NCBI RefSeq assembly: GCF_003967555.1
Contig: NZ_BIFS01000001.1
Span: forward strand, 248,001 to 312,000
Length of the DNA stretch: 64,000 nucleotides
Reading direction: 5' to 3'
From: Dictyobacter kobayashii
Lineage (GTDB): Bacteria > Chloroflexota > Ktedonobacteria > Ktedonobacterales > Ktedonobacteraceae
The position numbers and the translations under genes are program-made. The stretch's first letter is position 1, and each line of letters starts with the position of its first letter. The notes beneath the pieces were generated by a model. That model searched no databases. It was not told the origin of the DNA and saw only the letters and a program-made list of their open reading frames with translations. Below, in pieces: positions 19,906 to 28,981 of the stretch.

Positions 19906-20631
19906 ATGAAAACCAAGCTCCTTTACCATACAAATAGCTTTACCTATGAGTGTACTGCGACCGTTGTAGCCGTGGAGGGTGATGATATCGCGCTAGATGC
20001 TACCGTTTTTTATCCTGGCGGCGGTGGGCAGATGGCCGATCGAGGTACGATTACCTGGCCTGGCCAGGATTATCCGGCCAGTGTGATCGCTATGCATAAA
20101 CGCGATGAGGTGGTCTGGCATACACTGGATTATCCTCCGCCATCTATCGGTACGGAGGTTGTCGGTACCATCGACTGGGACTTCCGCTACCAGATGATGC
20201 GTACCCATACGGCTCTCCATATTCTTTGTGGCGTTATCTGGCAAGAATTTGGGGTCCAGGTTACAGGCGGCCAGATGTATCCAGATCGCGCGCGGATGGA
20301 TTTTGCGATGGAGAATCTGGATAAAGAACGCATCGTTTACATTGAAGAGAAGGTTAACGCGGCCATTGAGGCTGATTATCCTATTCGTGTCTATTCGTTG
20401 CCACGCGAAAAGGCCTTTGCGATCCCAGACCTGGTGCGCACTAAGATCAATCTTTTGCCACCTGAAATCGAGGAGATACGCATCGTTGAAATAGTCGGCC
20501 TGGATCTCCAGGCGGACGGTGGCACGCACGTCAACCATACCCACGAGGTCGGGGGGATACATATTACGAAAACTGAGAATAAGGGCAGGATCAACAAGCG
20601 TCTGGAGATTATGCTCGATTCTTTGCAATAA
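19906..20631 (+). CDS. alaX: AlaX-type trans-editing aminoacyl-tRNA deacylase
   Basis: A 241-residue free-standing relative of the alanyl-tRNA synthetase editing domain. It hydrolyses mischarged Ser- or Gly-tRNA-Ala. The metal-binding HTALH motif is at about residues 103-107. VTGGQMYPDRARMDF and the C-terminal QADGGTHVNHTHEVG segment (second metal site region) are present. The N-terminal FYPGGGGQMAD glycine motif is typical. It starts behind the Ile T-box terminator with AAAAGGAC as ribosome site and is followed by ileS after 96 bases, so it is expected to be induced by isoleucine starvation. That pairing is unusual. Confidence 0.9.
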   Translation: MKTKLLYHTNSFTYECTATVVAVEGDDIALDATVFYPGGGGQMADRGTITWPGQDYPASVIAMHKRDEVVWHTLDYPPPSIGTEVVGTIDWDFRYQMMRTHTALHILCGVIWQEFGVQVTGGQMYPDRARMDFAMENLDKERIVYIEEKVNAAIEADYPIRVYSLPREKAFAIPDLVRTKINLLPPEIEEIRIVEIVGLDLQADGGTHVNHTHEVGGIHITKTENKGRINKRLEIMLDSLQ

Positions 20632-20727
20632 ATATTCTATTGGCTTTATCAGAGCAGTCGTTATACAACTGCTACATTCATCTGCGAGGCTACACCCTGT
20701 GAGGCCTTGGGCGCAGAGGAGGACACT

Positions 20728-23700
20728 GTGTCAGTAAAATCTAGCGTTTTCAAACCAGTTGTGGCAGCCGATCGGGTCGATTATCCACAATTGGAACACG
20801 CCATCCAGAATTGGTGGGACGATCATGCAGTTCGTCAGCAATATCTAAAACGTAATGAGCAGAGTGAAAAGAAATTTTCTTTCCTGGATGGTCCAATTAC
20901 CGCCAACAATCCAATGGGCGTTCATCATGCCTGGGGCCGCACCTATAAAGATCTCTACCAACGTTTCAAGACGATGCAGGGCTTTAAGCAGCGCTACCAG
21001 AATGGCTTCGATTGTCAGGGTCTCTGGGTTGAGGTGAATGTTGAGCAAGATCTAAAGCTGAAAACGAAACGCGATATCGAGGATTATGGGATCGCGGCTT
21101 TCGTTGAGCGTTGTAAAGAGCGCGTCTTCACGTTTTCGAAACGTCAAACCGAGCAGTCGGTCCGCCTGGGTTATTGGATGGACTGGGGCAATGACTATTA
21201 TACGCTCTCAGATGAGAATAACTATACGATCTGGCATTTTTTGAAGAAGTGTCAGGAGCGCGACCTGATCTATAAGGGACGCGATGTAATGCCCTGGTGC
21301 CCACGCTGTGCCACGGGCATCTCTAATATGGAGATGGAGGCTGAGGGCTATAAAGATCTAACCCACCTGAGCCTGTATGTTCGCTTCCCGCTGGTCGATC
21401 GCCCGGGCGAGTATCTGCTGGTCTGGACGACAACTCCCTGGACGCTAGCTGCCAATGTGGCTGCGGCCGTTAATCCTGAACTGACCTATGTGAAGGTTGA
21501 ACAGGATGGGGAATATTACTACCTGGTCGAGCAGTTGCTCTCGGTGCTTAAGGCACTCAAGGGACGCGATAAAGGCGATTTTAAGGTTGTGGAGACCCTC
21601 AAGGGCTCGGACCTGGTCGGCTGGAAGTATCGTGGACCTTTTGATGAGTTGCCTGCGGCAAAGGATGTGGCTCATACTGTGGTACCCTGGAAAGAGGCTA
21701 ATGCGACTGAGGGTACTGGTATCGTGCATATCGCCCCTGGCTGTGGTCGCGAGGACTTTGGGCTCTCCAAAGAGTTTGGCCTGGCAACGATAGCTCCAGT
21801 GGATGAGTTTGGTGTCTATAAAGACGGCTTTGATTGGTTGACGGGCAAGAACACCTCTGAGGTTGCGCAACTGGTTTCTGAGAACCTGACGCAAAAGGGT
21901 CTGCTCTATCGCCACCAGAATTATAAGCATCGCTATCCAACCTGCTGGCGCTGTAAAACTGAATTAATCTTCCGCCTGGTTGACGAGTGGTTCATCTCAA
22001 TGGAGACCCTGCGCTATGAGATCATGGATGTGGTACGTCAGATCCAGTGGATCCCGTCTTTCGGCTTTGATCGCGAGATGGACTGGCTGCGCAACATGGA
22101 CGATTGGATGATCTCCAAGAAGCGCTATTGGGGTCTGGCCCTGCCAATCTTCGATTGTCAGCAGTGTGGCAATTTTGAGGTCATCGGTAGCCAGGAAGAG
22201 TTGAAAGAACGGGCCATCTCTGGCTGGGAAGAGTTTGAAGGCCATACTCCCCACCGCCCATATATCGATGCGATCAAGGTTGCCTGTAAAAAATGTGGTA
22301 GCGAGGTCTCACGTGTCAAAGATGTCGGTAACCCCTGGCTGGATGCGGGTATCGTGCCTTATTCTACGCTCAACTATCTCACCAACCATGAGAAGTGGCA
22401 ACAGTGGTTCCCGGCCGACTTTGTGACTGAGTCCTTCCCGGGCCAGTTCAGAAACTGGTTCTACTCCATGCTGGTCATGAGCACGGTGCTAGAGAAGACT
22501 GCGCCTTTCAAGACCTTGTTTGGTTATGCCACGTTGATGGCTGAAGATGGCACACCGATGCATAAGTCTAAAGGTAACATGGTTATCTTTGATGATGCCG
22601 CTGAGAGTGTTGGCTCTGATACAATGCGCTGGCTCTATACCAATCATGTACCGGAACAAAACTTGAATTTCCCGGCCATCCCCAGCATGCAGGAGGTCGA
22701 GAAGGCCCGCGAGAAAGGTGTGCCGGTACGCTTGAGCGAGAAGTGGATGCTGACGCGTCGCACCCTGGATAAGATCTGGAATGTCTACTGGTTCTTTGTA
22801 ACGTATGCCAACATCGACCAGTTTGATCCAACCGAGCATCAATTACCTGTAGCGCGCCGCAGTGAGTTGGATCGCTGGATCATCTCAGAGTTGCAGCAAA
22901 CTATCCGTGATGTCACAGATGGCCTGGAACACTACGATACCACCAAACCGGCTGAGATCATCCAGAGCTTCCTGGAGGACCTGTCAAACTGGTATCTGCG
23001 CCGTAGCCGTGAGCGCATCTGGAAAACGCAGTTGGACGAGGATAAGATCAGTGCCTACCTGACCCTCTATGAGAGTCTGACAACGTTGCTCACCTTGCTG
23101 GCTCCATTTATGCCTTTCTTGACCGAAGAGCTATACCAAAATCTGGTGCGTAGCGTAGACGAGCAGGCCCCATTGAGCGTGCATCTGCAAGACTGGCCTG
23201 AGGTTCGTCCAGAGCTGATCGATGAGAAATTGACCAACGAGACCCATCTGGTAATGCGTATCGTTGGACTGGGTCGTGCTGCCCGTGAGAAGGCACAGAT
23301 CCGCGTCCGCCAGCCATTGCATGCCCTCTACGTCCATGTGCCCTCCAGCACCGAGGAAGAGGCACTCAAACGGCTGAGCGACCAGATCCTGGAAGAACTG
23401 AATGTCAAACAATTAGAGTTGATCAGTGCGGATAGCGATATGCTGGCCTACACGGTACGACCCCAGGTTAAGATCCTGGGACCCAAATATGGCCCGCTGG
23501 TCCAGAAGATCCTGGGCCATCTCAAAGGCTTATCGGCCCATGAAGCCCAGGAGGCAGCAACCCAGTTGAATACGACTGGCACCTTGACCTTCACCGTCGC
23601 CGACAAAGAAGTCAGCCTCACCTCCAGCGAGGTTGAGATCCTGGCAACGGCCCGCCCGGGCTTTGTCACGGCCGAAGAGCGTGGCTATATCGCCGCCCTG

Positions 23701-24042
23701 GAGACCACCATCACGCCCGAACTGCGTGAAGAAGGCATGGTGCGCGATCTGATCCACTTTATACAGGACATGCGTAAAAAGGCTGGCTTCAACATCGAAG
23801 ACCACATCGGAGTAGCGCTCTATACCGACGTCGAGCTGGCACAAATCTTGCAGACGTACCAGCAAGAGATCATGGTCGAAACCCTCGCCATCAATCTCTT
23901 ACTCTCGATCAGTCAGCGCGACTACCCATCCTTCGAAGAAGTCTATCGCGAGCGCATCTCACCCGAGTCCAGCAAAAAACTCGAAGGTTACACCATCGAA
24001 GTTGTCCTCGGCAAAAATGTCCGCGATAGCAGCCAACTCTAA
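20728..24042 (+). CDS. ileS: Isoleucyl-tRNA synthetase
   Basis: A class I synthetase of about 1104 residues. The HIGH signature appears as GVHHAWGR near residue 65, and KMSKS as HKSKGN, both accepted variants. WTTTPWTLAANVA marks the CP1 editing domain, and the tryptophan-rich DWMISKKRYWGLALP and anticodon-binding regions are typical. The form resembles the long, eukaryote-like IleS class, which tends to lack the bacterial C-terminal zinc finger and resist mupirocin; that is a family-level inference. The start is the GTG at 20728, with AGAGGAGG 5 bases upstream. It is controlled by the T-box at 19500-19885. Confidence 0.95.
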   Translation: MSVKSSVFKPVVAADRVDYPQLEHAIQNWWDDHAVRQQYLKRNEQSEKKFSFLDGPITANNPMGVHHAWGRTYKDLYQRFKTMQGFKQRYQNGFDCQGLWVEVNVEQDLKLKTKRDIEDYGIAAFVERCKERVFTFSKRQTEQSVRLGYWMDWGNDYYTLSDENNYTIWHFLKKCQERDLIYKGRDVMPWCPRCATGISNMEMEAEGYKDLTHLSLYVRFPLVDRPGEYLLVWTTTPWTLAANVAAAVNPELTYVKVEQDGEYYYLVEQLLSVLKALKGRDKGDFKVVETLKGSDLVGWKYRGPFDELPAAKDVAHTVVPWKEANATEGTGIVHIAPGCGREDFGLSKEFGLATIAPVDEFGVYKDGFDWLTGKNTSEVAQLVSENLTQKGLLYRHQNYKHRYPTCWRCKTELIFRLVDEWFISMETLRYEIMDVVRQIQWIPSFGFDREMDWLRNMDDWMISKKRYWGLALPIFDCQQCGNFEVIGSQEELKERAISGWEEFEGHTPHRPYIDAIKVACKKCGSEVSRVKDVGNPWLDAGIVPYSTLNYLTNHEKWQQWFPADFVTESFPGQFRNWFYSMLVMSTVLEKTAPFKTLFGYATLMAEDGTPMHKSKGNMVIFDDAAESVGSDTMRWLYTNHVPEQNLNFPAIPSMQEVEKAREKGVPVRLSEKWMLTRRTLDKIWNVYWFFVTYANIDQFDPTEHQLPVARRSELDRWIISELQQTIRDVTDGLEHYDTTKPAEIIQSFLEDLSNWYLRRSRERIWKTQLDEDKISAYLTLYESLTTLLTLLAPFMPFLTEELYQNLVRSVDEQAPLSVHLQDWPEVRPELIDEKLTNETHLVMRIVGLGRAAREKAQIRVRQPLHALYVHVPSSTEEEALKRLSDQILEELNVKQLELISADSDMLAYTVRPQVKILGPKYGPLVQKILGHLKGLSAHEAQEAATQLNTTGTLTFTVADKEVSLTSSEVEILATARPGFVTAEERGYIAALETTITPELREEGMVRDLIHFIQDMRKKAGFNIEDHIGVALYTDVELAQILQTYQQEIMVETLAINLLLSISQRDYPSFEEVYRERISPESSKKLEGYTIEVVLGKNVRDSSQL

Positions 24043-24080
24043 TCATCCACTGGGGGCTATGCTCCCAACTTTCTTCTTTT

Positions 24081-24114
24081 CCCAGTGGTGCCGCCCGACG
24101 GTGGCACCACTGGG
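24081..24114. terminator. Hairpin after ileS
   Basis: Perfect 12-bp stem CCCAGTGGTGCC (24081-24092) with GGCACCACTGGG (24103-24114). An upstream CCACTGGG (24047-24054) can compete for the same strand. No T-tract follows, so termination is plausible but not certain. Confidence 0.5.
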
Positions 24115-24154
24115 ACATAGGGGTATCACCTACCAAAAATATCATTGTCAAACG

Positions 24155-24184
24155 TTGACATAGATACTCCCCTATAACTATACT
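24155..24184 (+). promoter_or_regulatory. Promoter of the first lacI-family gene
   Basis: TTGACA (24155-24160) and TATACT (24179-24184) with an 18-base spacer. The same -35/-10 pair and spacing occur upstream of the paralogue at 28982. Confidence 0.75.
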
Positions 24185-24186
24185 AA

Positions 24187-24202
24187 TAGCAACCTATTGC
24201 TA
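24187..24202. promoter_or_regulatory. Candidate operator at the first lacI-family promoter
   Basis: Perfect inverted repeat TAGCAA-CCTA-TTGCTA just downstream of the -10 box, covering the expected transcription start. The position suits autorepression. Confidence 0.45.
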
Positions 24203-24253
24203 CAGATATACTTAGTACATGTATAATATTGATTGGCACCAGGAAAATAATAA

Positions 24254-25288
24254 GTGAGTAATCATAAAAGCACGGATAAAATATCGCGTACAGTCATTGG
24301 CGACATTGCAGAAAAATCAGGCGTTTCTGCAACTACCGTTTCGCGGGTCCTGCACGGCCATAGAGATGTCTCCCTGGCAACCCGCAATAAAGTTATGCAA
24401 TATATAAACGAGCTTGGTTATGTTCCCCCTCGCAGCGCACGCACAGCCACCAGCCTGCTGGGAATGAGCGTGCCGGTTTTCAACAGCTACTTCGGCTATA
24501 TCATGGAAGGCGCATACGAATCGCTACAGAGTAGAGATGCTCAGTTTATTACTATCCGCACCCATAATCGCTATGAGATCGAGTCCTCCCAGGTTCAGCA
24601 GTTATTAAATCAAAATATTACAGGCCTGCTATTCATTCTCCCCCAACACTCAGCAGAGGATTTGCTCGAACTGCAGCGCAAAAACATCCCTGTGGTGGTT
24701 ACAGATCCCTTTGTTGCTTTGCCGGATGAGATTCCAACTGTAATGGTGGAAAACATTTCCGCCAGTATGCTCGCCATGGAGCACCTGCTTTCCCTGGGCC
24801 ATCGACGTATCGCGATTATTACTGGTCCGCCTCATTGGGGCATGACGATTAATCGCATTGCAGGTTACTATGCCGCACTGGCATCCGCAGGCGTCCCCAT
24901 TGATCCAACATTGATCCGCGAGGGAAGGTGGATGGCTGATAGTGGAGAAGAGGTTACAGAGCAGCTATTAGCACTGCCTGAACCACCCACTGCGATCTTT
25001 GCCTTTAATGATGATATGGCCATTGGGGCGATGCATGCCATTCAAACACACGGCCTGCGCATACCAGAAGATATCTCGGTGGTCGGCTTTGACGATGCAT
25101 CCCTCAACCTTCCATTCCTTACACCGGCCCTGACAACCGTCCGCCAACCTTTAACAGAGATCGGACGCCTGGCTGTTGATGTACTCTATCGCTTGATTCA
25201 GCAGCAACCCCTTGAGGCCACCCATATCAAACTCTCTGCCCGCCTCATCGTCCGCGACTCTACTGGTCCACGTAGCAATTCCCGCTAA
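24254..25288 (+). CDS. LacI-family transcriptional regulator (copy 1)
   Basis: A 344-residue sugar-responsive repressor. The N-terminal LacI helix-turn-helix is [22 protein letters not shown] (in part), with hinge segment NELGYVP. The periplasmic-binding-protein-like sensor domain has [39 protein letters not shown] and [15 protein letters not shown] start at 24254 with AGGA upstream. It is a close paralogue of the protein at 28982-30022 (roughly three quarters identical by eye, recognition helix almost unchanged). The two genes flank a sugar ABC operon that this gene faces convergently, so it very probably regulates that operon or itself. Confidence 0.92.
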   Translation: MSNHKSTDKISRTVIGDIAEKSGVSATTVSRVLHGHRDVSLATRNKVMQYINELGYVPPRSARTATSLLGMSVPVFNSYFGYIMEGAYESLQSRDAQFITIRTHNRYEIESSQVQQLLNQNITGLLFILPQHSAEDLLELQRKNIPVVVTDPFVALPDEIPTVMVENISASMLAMEHLLSLGHRRIAIITGPPHWGMTINRIAGYYAALASAGVPIDPTLIREGRWMADSGEEVTEQLLALPEPPTAIFAFNDDMAIGAMHAIQTHGLRIPEDISVVGFDDASLNLPFLTPALTTVRQPLTEIGRLAVDVLYRLIQQQPLEATHIKLSARLIVRDSTGPRSNSR

Positions 25289-25303
25289 GCTTTTTATCTG
25301 TGA

Positions 25304-25353
25304 TTCTTGTCTGGTACAAAATGTGCGATTACACATTTTGTACCAGACAAGAA
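25304..25353. repeat. Palindromic repeat element E3 between convergent genes
   Basis: A 22-bp perfect inverted repeat (25304-25325 with 25332-25353) with a 6-base loop, between the convergent lacI-family gene and the ABC permease. It probably serves as a bidirectional terminator. Confidence 0.8.
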
Positions 25354-25355
25354 AA

Positions 25356-26231
25356 CTAGCCTTTGGCATAACCAGCTACAAGCGCCTCTTGCATCTTTCT
25401 CTGGATCACAATATACACGAGATATACCGGAATTACAGTCAGCAGGGTGCCGGCCGTAAGCAGGCCATAGTCAACTATGTTGAGCGTCTTGAGCAGGGGC
25501 AATGCGACCTGCACGGTCTGCGTATCTCCACCCAGTATGACCAGCGCAAAAATATATTCATTCCAGAAATTTAAGAAATTCAGGATGAGCATGGTCGCAA
25601 TTCCAGGCATACATAAAGGAATCATCAACCGCACGAGAATAACAAGGCGGTTGGCTCCGTCAACGATTGCCGCCTCTTCAATCTCGTATGGGATGCTGCG
25701 CATAAATTGGGCCATCATAATCACGGTCAAAGGCAGCGCGGTAACCGGATAGAAAAGGATCAGGAAAAGCGTTGAATGAAACAGCCCTAATTGGATTGAC
25801 AGTAGGAAAGTGGGGACGAGTACAGCAAAACCAGGAATTAAAAAGCTGATACCAAACAGACGCTCTATTAAGACGGTGCCTTTCAGTGGGATGCGCGCAA
25901 TACCATAGGCAGCCGGTAGCGCCAGCAGCAATGTGAGCAATTCAGCACAGACTGTAATATAGATGGAAACGCCCATCGCCTGGAAGAGTCCCGCATCATC
26001 TTGCGCGGCTGCAAAATTTTGCAACGAGAGGGATGTTGGCAGGCTCAAAGGCTGGGTAAAAATCGCATCGTTGCTCTTAAAGGCAGAGATGACTAGATAA
26101 TAGATGGGTACCAATATGATCAGTACGTAAAGCACCACCAGGGCACGCACTACGTTACTGGAGATGATCGAACTCAATGGTTTTCGTGAACGCCGCGTAG
26201 CTTTATTACGGCTGGCAGGAATGCTTACCAC
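25356..26231 (-). CDS. Sugar ABC transporter permease, MalG/LacG type
   Basis: A 291-residue inner-membrane permease with about six membrane helices (for example VVRALVVLYVLIILVPIYYLVISAF and LLTLLLALPAAYGIARIP, in part). The cytoplasmic EAA loop for the ATPase is EEAAIVDGANRLVILVRLMIPLCMPG. It is the third gene of the operon after the binding protein and the first permease. No ATPase gene is present, as is common for carbohydrate importers that share an MsmK-type ATPase. Confidence 0.92.
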   Translation of the reverse strand: MVSIPASRNKATRRSRKPLSSIISSNVVRALVVLYVLIILVPIYYLVISAFKSNDAIFTQPLSLPTSLSLQNFAAAQDDAGLFQAMGVSIYITVCAELLTLLLALPAAYGIARIPLKGTVLIERLFGISFLIPGFAVLVPTFLLSIQLGLFHSTLFLILFYPVTALPLTVIMMAQFMRSIPYEIEEAAIVDGANRLVILVRLMIPLCMPGIATMLILNFLNFWNEYIFALVILGGDTQTVQVALPLLKTLNIVDYGLLTAGTLLTVIPVYLVYIVIQRKMQEALVAGYAKG

Positions 26232-26284
26232 GATTATTCTTCCTCTCTTTATCTATACAAAAAAAGTAAAACACAGGGCGCCGC

Positions 26285-27252
26285 TTAATAAGCGGGGCGG
26301 AAGATTCGTCGGATCAGTAACATTCCAATCAGACCAACAATAAACAAGAATACACCAATTGCCTGGCTATACCCCAGGTGTGAAGAAACAAAGGCTTCAT
26401 CATACAGCATAAACCCAAGCGTCGTTGAAGCGGTCCCGGGTCCACCGTGTGTGAGCAATAGCACCGTCTGCGCAGAACCAAGGAGCAGCCCCAGGAATTG
26501 CAGCATGGTCATGACACCAACGAAGTCACGCACCATGGGATACGCTATCAGGCGAATCCTCTCCCAATGTGTGGCTCCATCAATTTGTGCGGCTTCATAG
26601 AGTTCGGACGAGATGCCGGAGAGACGGGCGGAGAAGACTACGGCGCAAAAACCAATGCCCCCCCACAGGTTGATGGCGATGATTGACCCCAGTGCCGTAG
26701 AAGGGTCGGCGTTCCACAGGTGTGTCAGGCTGCTCAGGTGGGCGGCGTTAAGCAGAGCGTTGAGAATTCCATTGGGCGCATAAATGCCGATAAACAACAT
26801 TGTTGCGGCCGCCGCCGACATCAGGGCAGGCGTAAAACAGACAACATTCAGGAATTGATAGCCGCGTGGTTTCAGGCTGAGATAATATCCCAGTAGAAAT
26901 GAGAGCGGTATCAAGATTGGCAGGACAACTCCAATATGAATCGCGGTATTGCGTATCGCGACATAAAAGATTGGGTCGTTAAGCATGTATATGTAGTTAT
27001 GCAGGCCATCATAATAGCCGGTCTCAAGTAAACCACCCAGTTTAAGGTACTGTAGTAGAACATGCTAATGAAAGGCCCGATCATGAAAAAGACATACCAG
27101 AGGATGGCCGGGGCAGTGAAGAGGATCAGCGCAAATAGGTTGCGCCACCATCTTCTTTTGGAAGATGGGGACGCGCTATGCTTCGTGCTTACCGGTGTCT
27201 TTTGTTCATTGACTTGATTGGTCGAGCCGTGAGTGTCTATAGATGCACTCAT
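26285..27252 (-). CDS. Sugar ABC transporter permease, MalF type, frame-interrupted
   Basis: Partner permease. The N-terminal frame (27252-26911) has a cytoplasmic Ser/Thr-rich tail and the first helix (NLFALILFTAPAILWYVFF). The second frame (to 26285) carries helices 2-6 and the EAA loop YEAAQIDGATHWERIRLIAYPMV. At 27036-27038 (plus CCC) a G is missing. Restoring it gives TLNWGGLLETGYYDGLHNYIYMLND across the break, as expected for the family. Total about 322 residues. It directly follows the binding-protein gene with a 4-base overlap (27249-27252). Confidence 0.9.
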
Positions 27253-28530
27253 TGCTTATAAGCTCCTTCAAGCGCCTGACAAATTTTTGTGCTGTCTTGC
27301 CCTGGTGTGTAAGCAATACTGGCTGAGCGAATCAGTTTCTGCTGTACGTTACCAGGTACGCTGATGTCGTTTGTATTGAGATATGTCACACGCTGATCCA
27401 GTTGATTCGAGGCCTGTTCCAGTAGAGGACTGGCATTTGGATCAACCTGGGCACTTTTTACGGTCGGGATCATACCGGTAGCAACCTGCTCACCAATAAC
27501 TTTGGGTGAGAACATGTATTGAACAAACTTGCGTACCAGATCCAGGTTTTTTCTGTCCATTCGGGCTGATCCAGATACCCATGCTCGTATAACCTTGATA
27601 GGCCGTTGGTTTGCTATAAGGAGAGTCAGAAGGAACAGGTAGGCCACCCAGATAGATGTTCTTGGTGAGATCTTTTGAGGCTCCGGCAAATGCCCAGGAA
27701 CCAGCCGACATCATTGAGGCGCCACCAGTGTAAAACTGAGAATTCATCTGGTCCGCATTTAAACCGGCAACATCCTTCACAAAGACATCTGAGTTACGCA
27801 GTTTGATAAAAAGGTTGATGCCTTTCATCGCGTCCGGATTTGAACAATAGGTGCCGTTTTGCAATACTGTGGCAATGTCGCTATCGCTCATATATGATTC
27901 CATGACCTGGACAAAAAAGGTGTAGCCAGACCAGTCGTTACCACCAACTACGAAACCACCTTTACCTGCATTCTTTAACTTGGTGCCGTCAGCTAAAAAT
28001 TCGTCGAAGGTGGTAGGCGCTTTGGCCACGCCCACACTATTTAGCAGGCTCATGTTGTACCAGACCGGCCATTTAAAACCGTTATAAGGGAAAGCTGCTA
28101 GCTTGCCATTCTGGGTCCACTCTTTGATAGCCTGGGGCTGAAGTTGAGGAGTGATGCCCCACTGCTGGGCCAGGTCTTTTACATCAATAGTAGCCCCTTC
28201 TTTGGACCACTCGGTTGCCTTATCGGCAAGGTTTACCATCACCACATCAGCCTCTTTATGAGCCAGCAATGATGTTTCATAGACCTGTGTTGCATCGCTG
28301 GCCGCGATAGTCTGGTTGATGGTGACATGATTTTGCGTCTCAAAATCATGCAGGATCTTTTGAAATAGTGCGCCACTAGGCGTCGCTTTACCAGTGATAT
28401 GCAAAATACTTAACGTGGTACTATCCCCTGAGCTACTCGTCGTTGTTCCCTGACCACAACTACTCAAGAGAGGAACAAGCGCACAGAAACATGCCAGCCA
28501 CAAAGCAATCTTCTTTGATGAAAGTCTCAC
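27249..28530 (-). CDS. Sugar ABC transporter substrate-binding lipoprotein, frame-interrupted
   Basis: Extracytoplasmic carbohydrate-binding protein (family 1 type). The lipoprotein signal has a positively charged start, a hydrophobic stretch (IALWLACFCALVPLL) and lipobox LLSSCG. GTG start at 28530 is preceded by AGGAG with 7 bases spacing; the upstream frame to 28566 has no ribosome site. One extra A in an A6 run (plus T6 at 27547-27552) shifts the frame after WISPNGQK. Removing it continues QKNLDLVRKFVQYMFSPKV. Expected length is about 426 residues. First gene of the operon, transcribed from the promoter at 28757-28785. Confidence 0.9.
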
Positions 28531-28574
28531 AACCGGACTCCTGTCTGAATAGATAAAACAACACACAAAAATCC

Positions 28575-28629
28575 TTCAGTTGTATAGCAAGAAGGCACAA
28601 CTGAAACGTAGATGTTACATGCGTAACAT
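28575..28629 (-). repeat. Two inverted repeats in the ABC operon leader
   Basis: TTCAGTTGT/ACAACTGAA (28575-28583 with 28597-28605) and ATGTTAC-ATGC-GTAACAT (28612-28629) are perfect inverted repeats in the untranslated leader upstream of the binding-protein gene. They may be RNA hairpins or regulator sites. Confidence 0.4.
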
Positions 28630-28685
28630 GCTGACTCATAGACTACAAAGTCCAACATCCCCAACCAGCATTGGATGGACAACAT

Positions 28686-28704
28686 ATCCGAAAAATAACC
28701 GGAT
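28686..28704. promoter_or_regulatory. LacI-type operator O1
   Basis: ATCCGAAAAATAACCGGAT is near-palindromic. Reversed, it aligns with O2 and O3 as CCGGTTATTTTTCGG. It lies about 50 bases downstream of the predicted start of the ABC transcript. Confidence 0.6.
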
Positions 28705-28720
28705 ATTTTCTTGACAATAA

Positions 28721-28735
28721 CCAGATAAATAACGG
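28721..28735. promoter_or_regulatory. LacI-type operator O2
   Basis: CCAGATAAATAACGG (reverse CCGTTATTTATCTGG) lies about 20 bases downstream of the -10 box of the ABC operon promoter, a position suited to repression. Confidence 0.6.
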
Positions 28736-28756
28736 TTAACGCAGTCTCTTTTCATA

Positions 28757-28785
28757 AGAATAAGAATAAATGAGGTTCTTGTCAA
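28757..28785 (-). promoter_or_regulatory. Promoter of the sugar ABC operon
   Basis: On the minus strand TTGACA (28780-28785) and TATTCT (28757-28762) are 17 bases apart. Operators O2 and O1 follow downstream. Confidence 0.75.
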
Positions 28786-28870
28786 GCATTTTTAGAGTTA
28801 AAAATACTAATCTATGAAAATTATTTAAATCTTGCTCACTGGTTAAAATTTGGTTTTTCTGGGTATTTAA

Positions 28871-28886
28871 TCGGTTATTTATCCGA
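28871..28886. promoter_or_regulatory. LacI-type operator O3
   Basis: TCGGTTATTTATCCGA is the most symmetrical of the three copies (consensus YCGGTTATTTATCCGR). It ends 6 bases before the -35 box of the divergent lacI-family gene. Confidence 0.65.
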
Positions 28887-28892
28887 AAAATA

Positions 28893-28922
28893 TTGACAAC
28901 ACTATTTTTTTCTCGTTATACT
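28893..28922 (+). promoter_or_regulatory. Promoter of the second lacI-family gene
   Basis: TTGACA (28893-28898) and TATACT (28917-28922), 18-base spacer, same boxes as at 24155-24184. Confidence 0.78.
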
Positions 28923-28981
28923 TGTGATTAACCAATGATTTATATTTCAAAGCATGTTATCTATGGCAGGAAAGATTGTAA

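Noticed and set aside
19993..20628. Long open frame antisense to alaX
   Set aside because: A shadow of the alaX gene, whose protein is clearly recognised in the plus direction.
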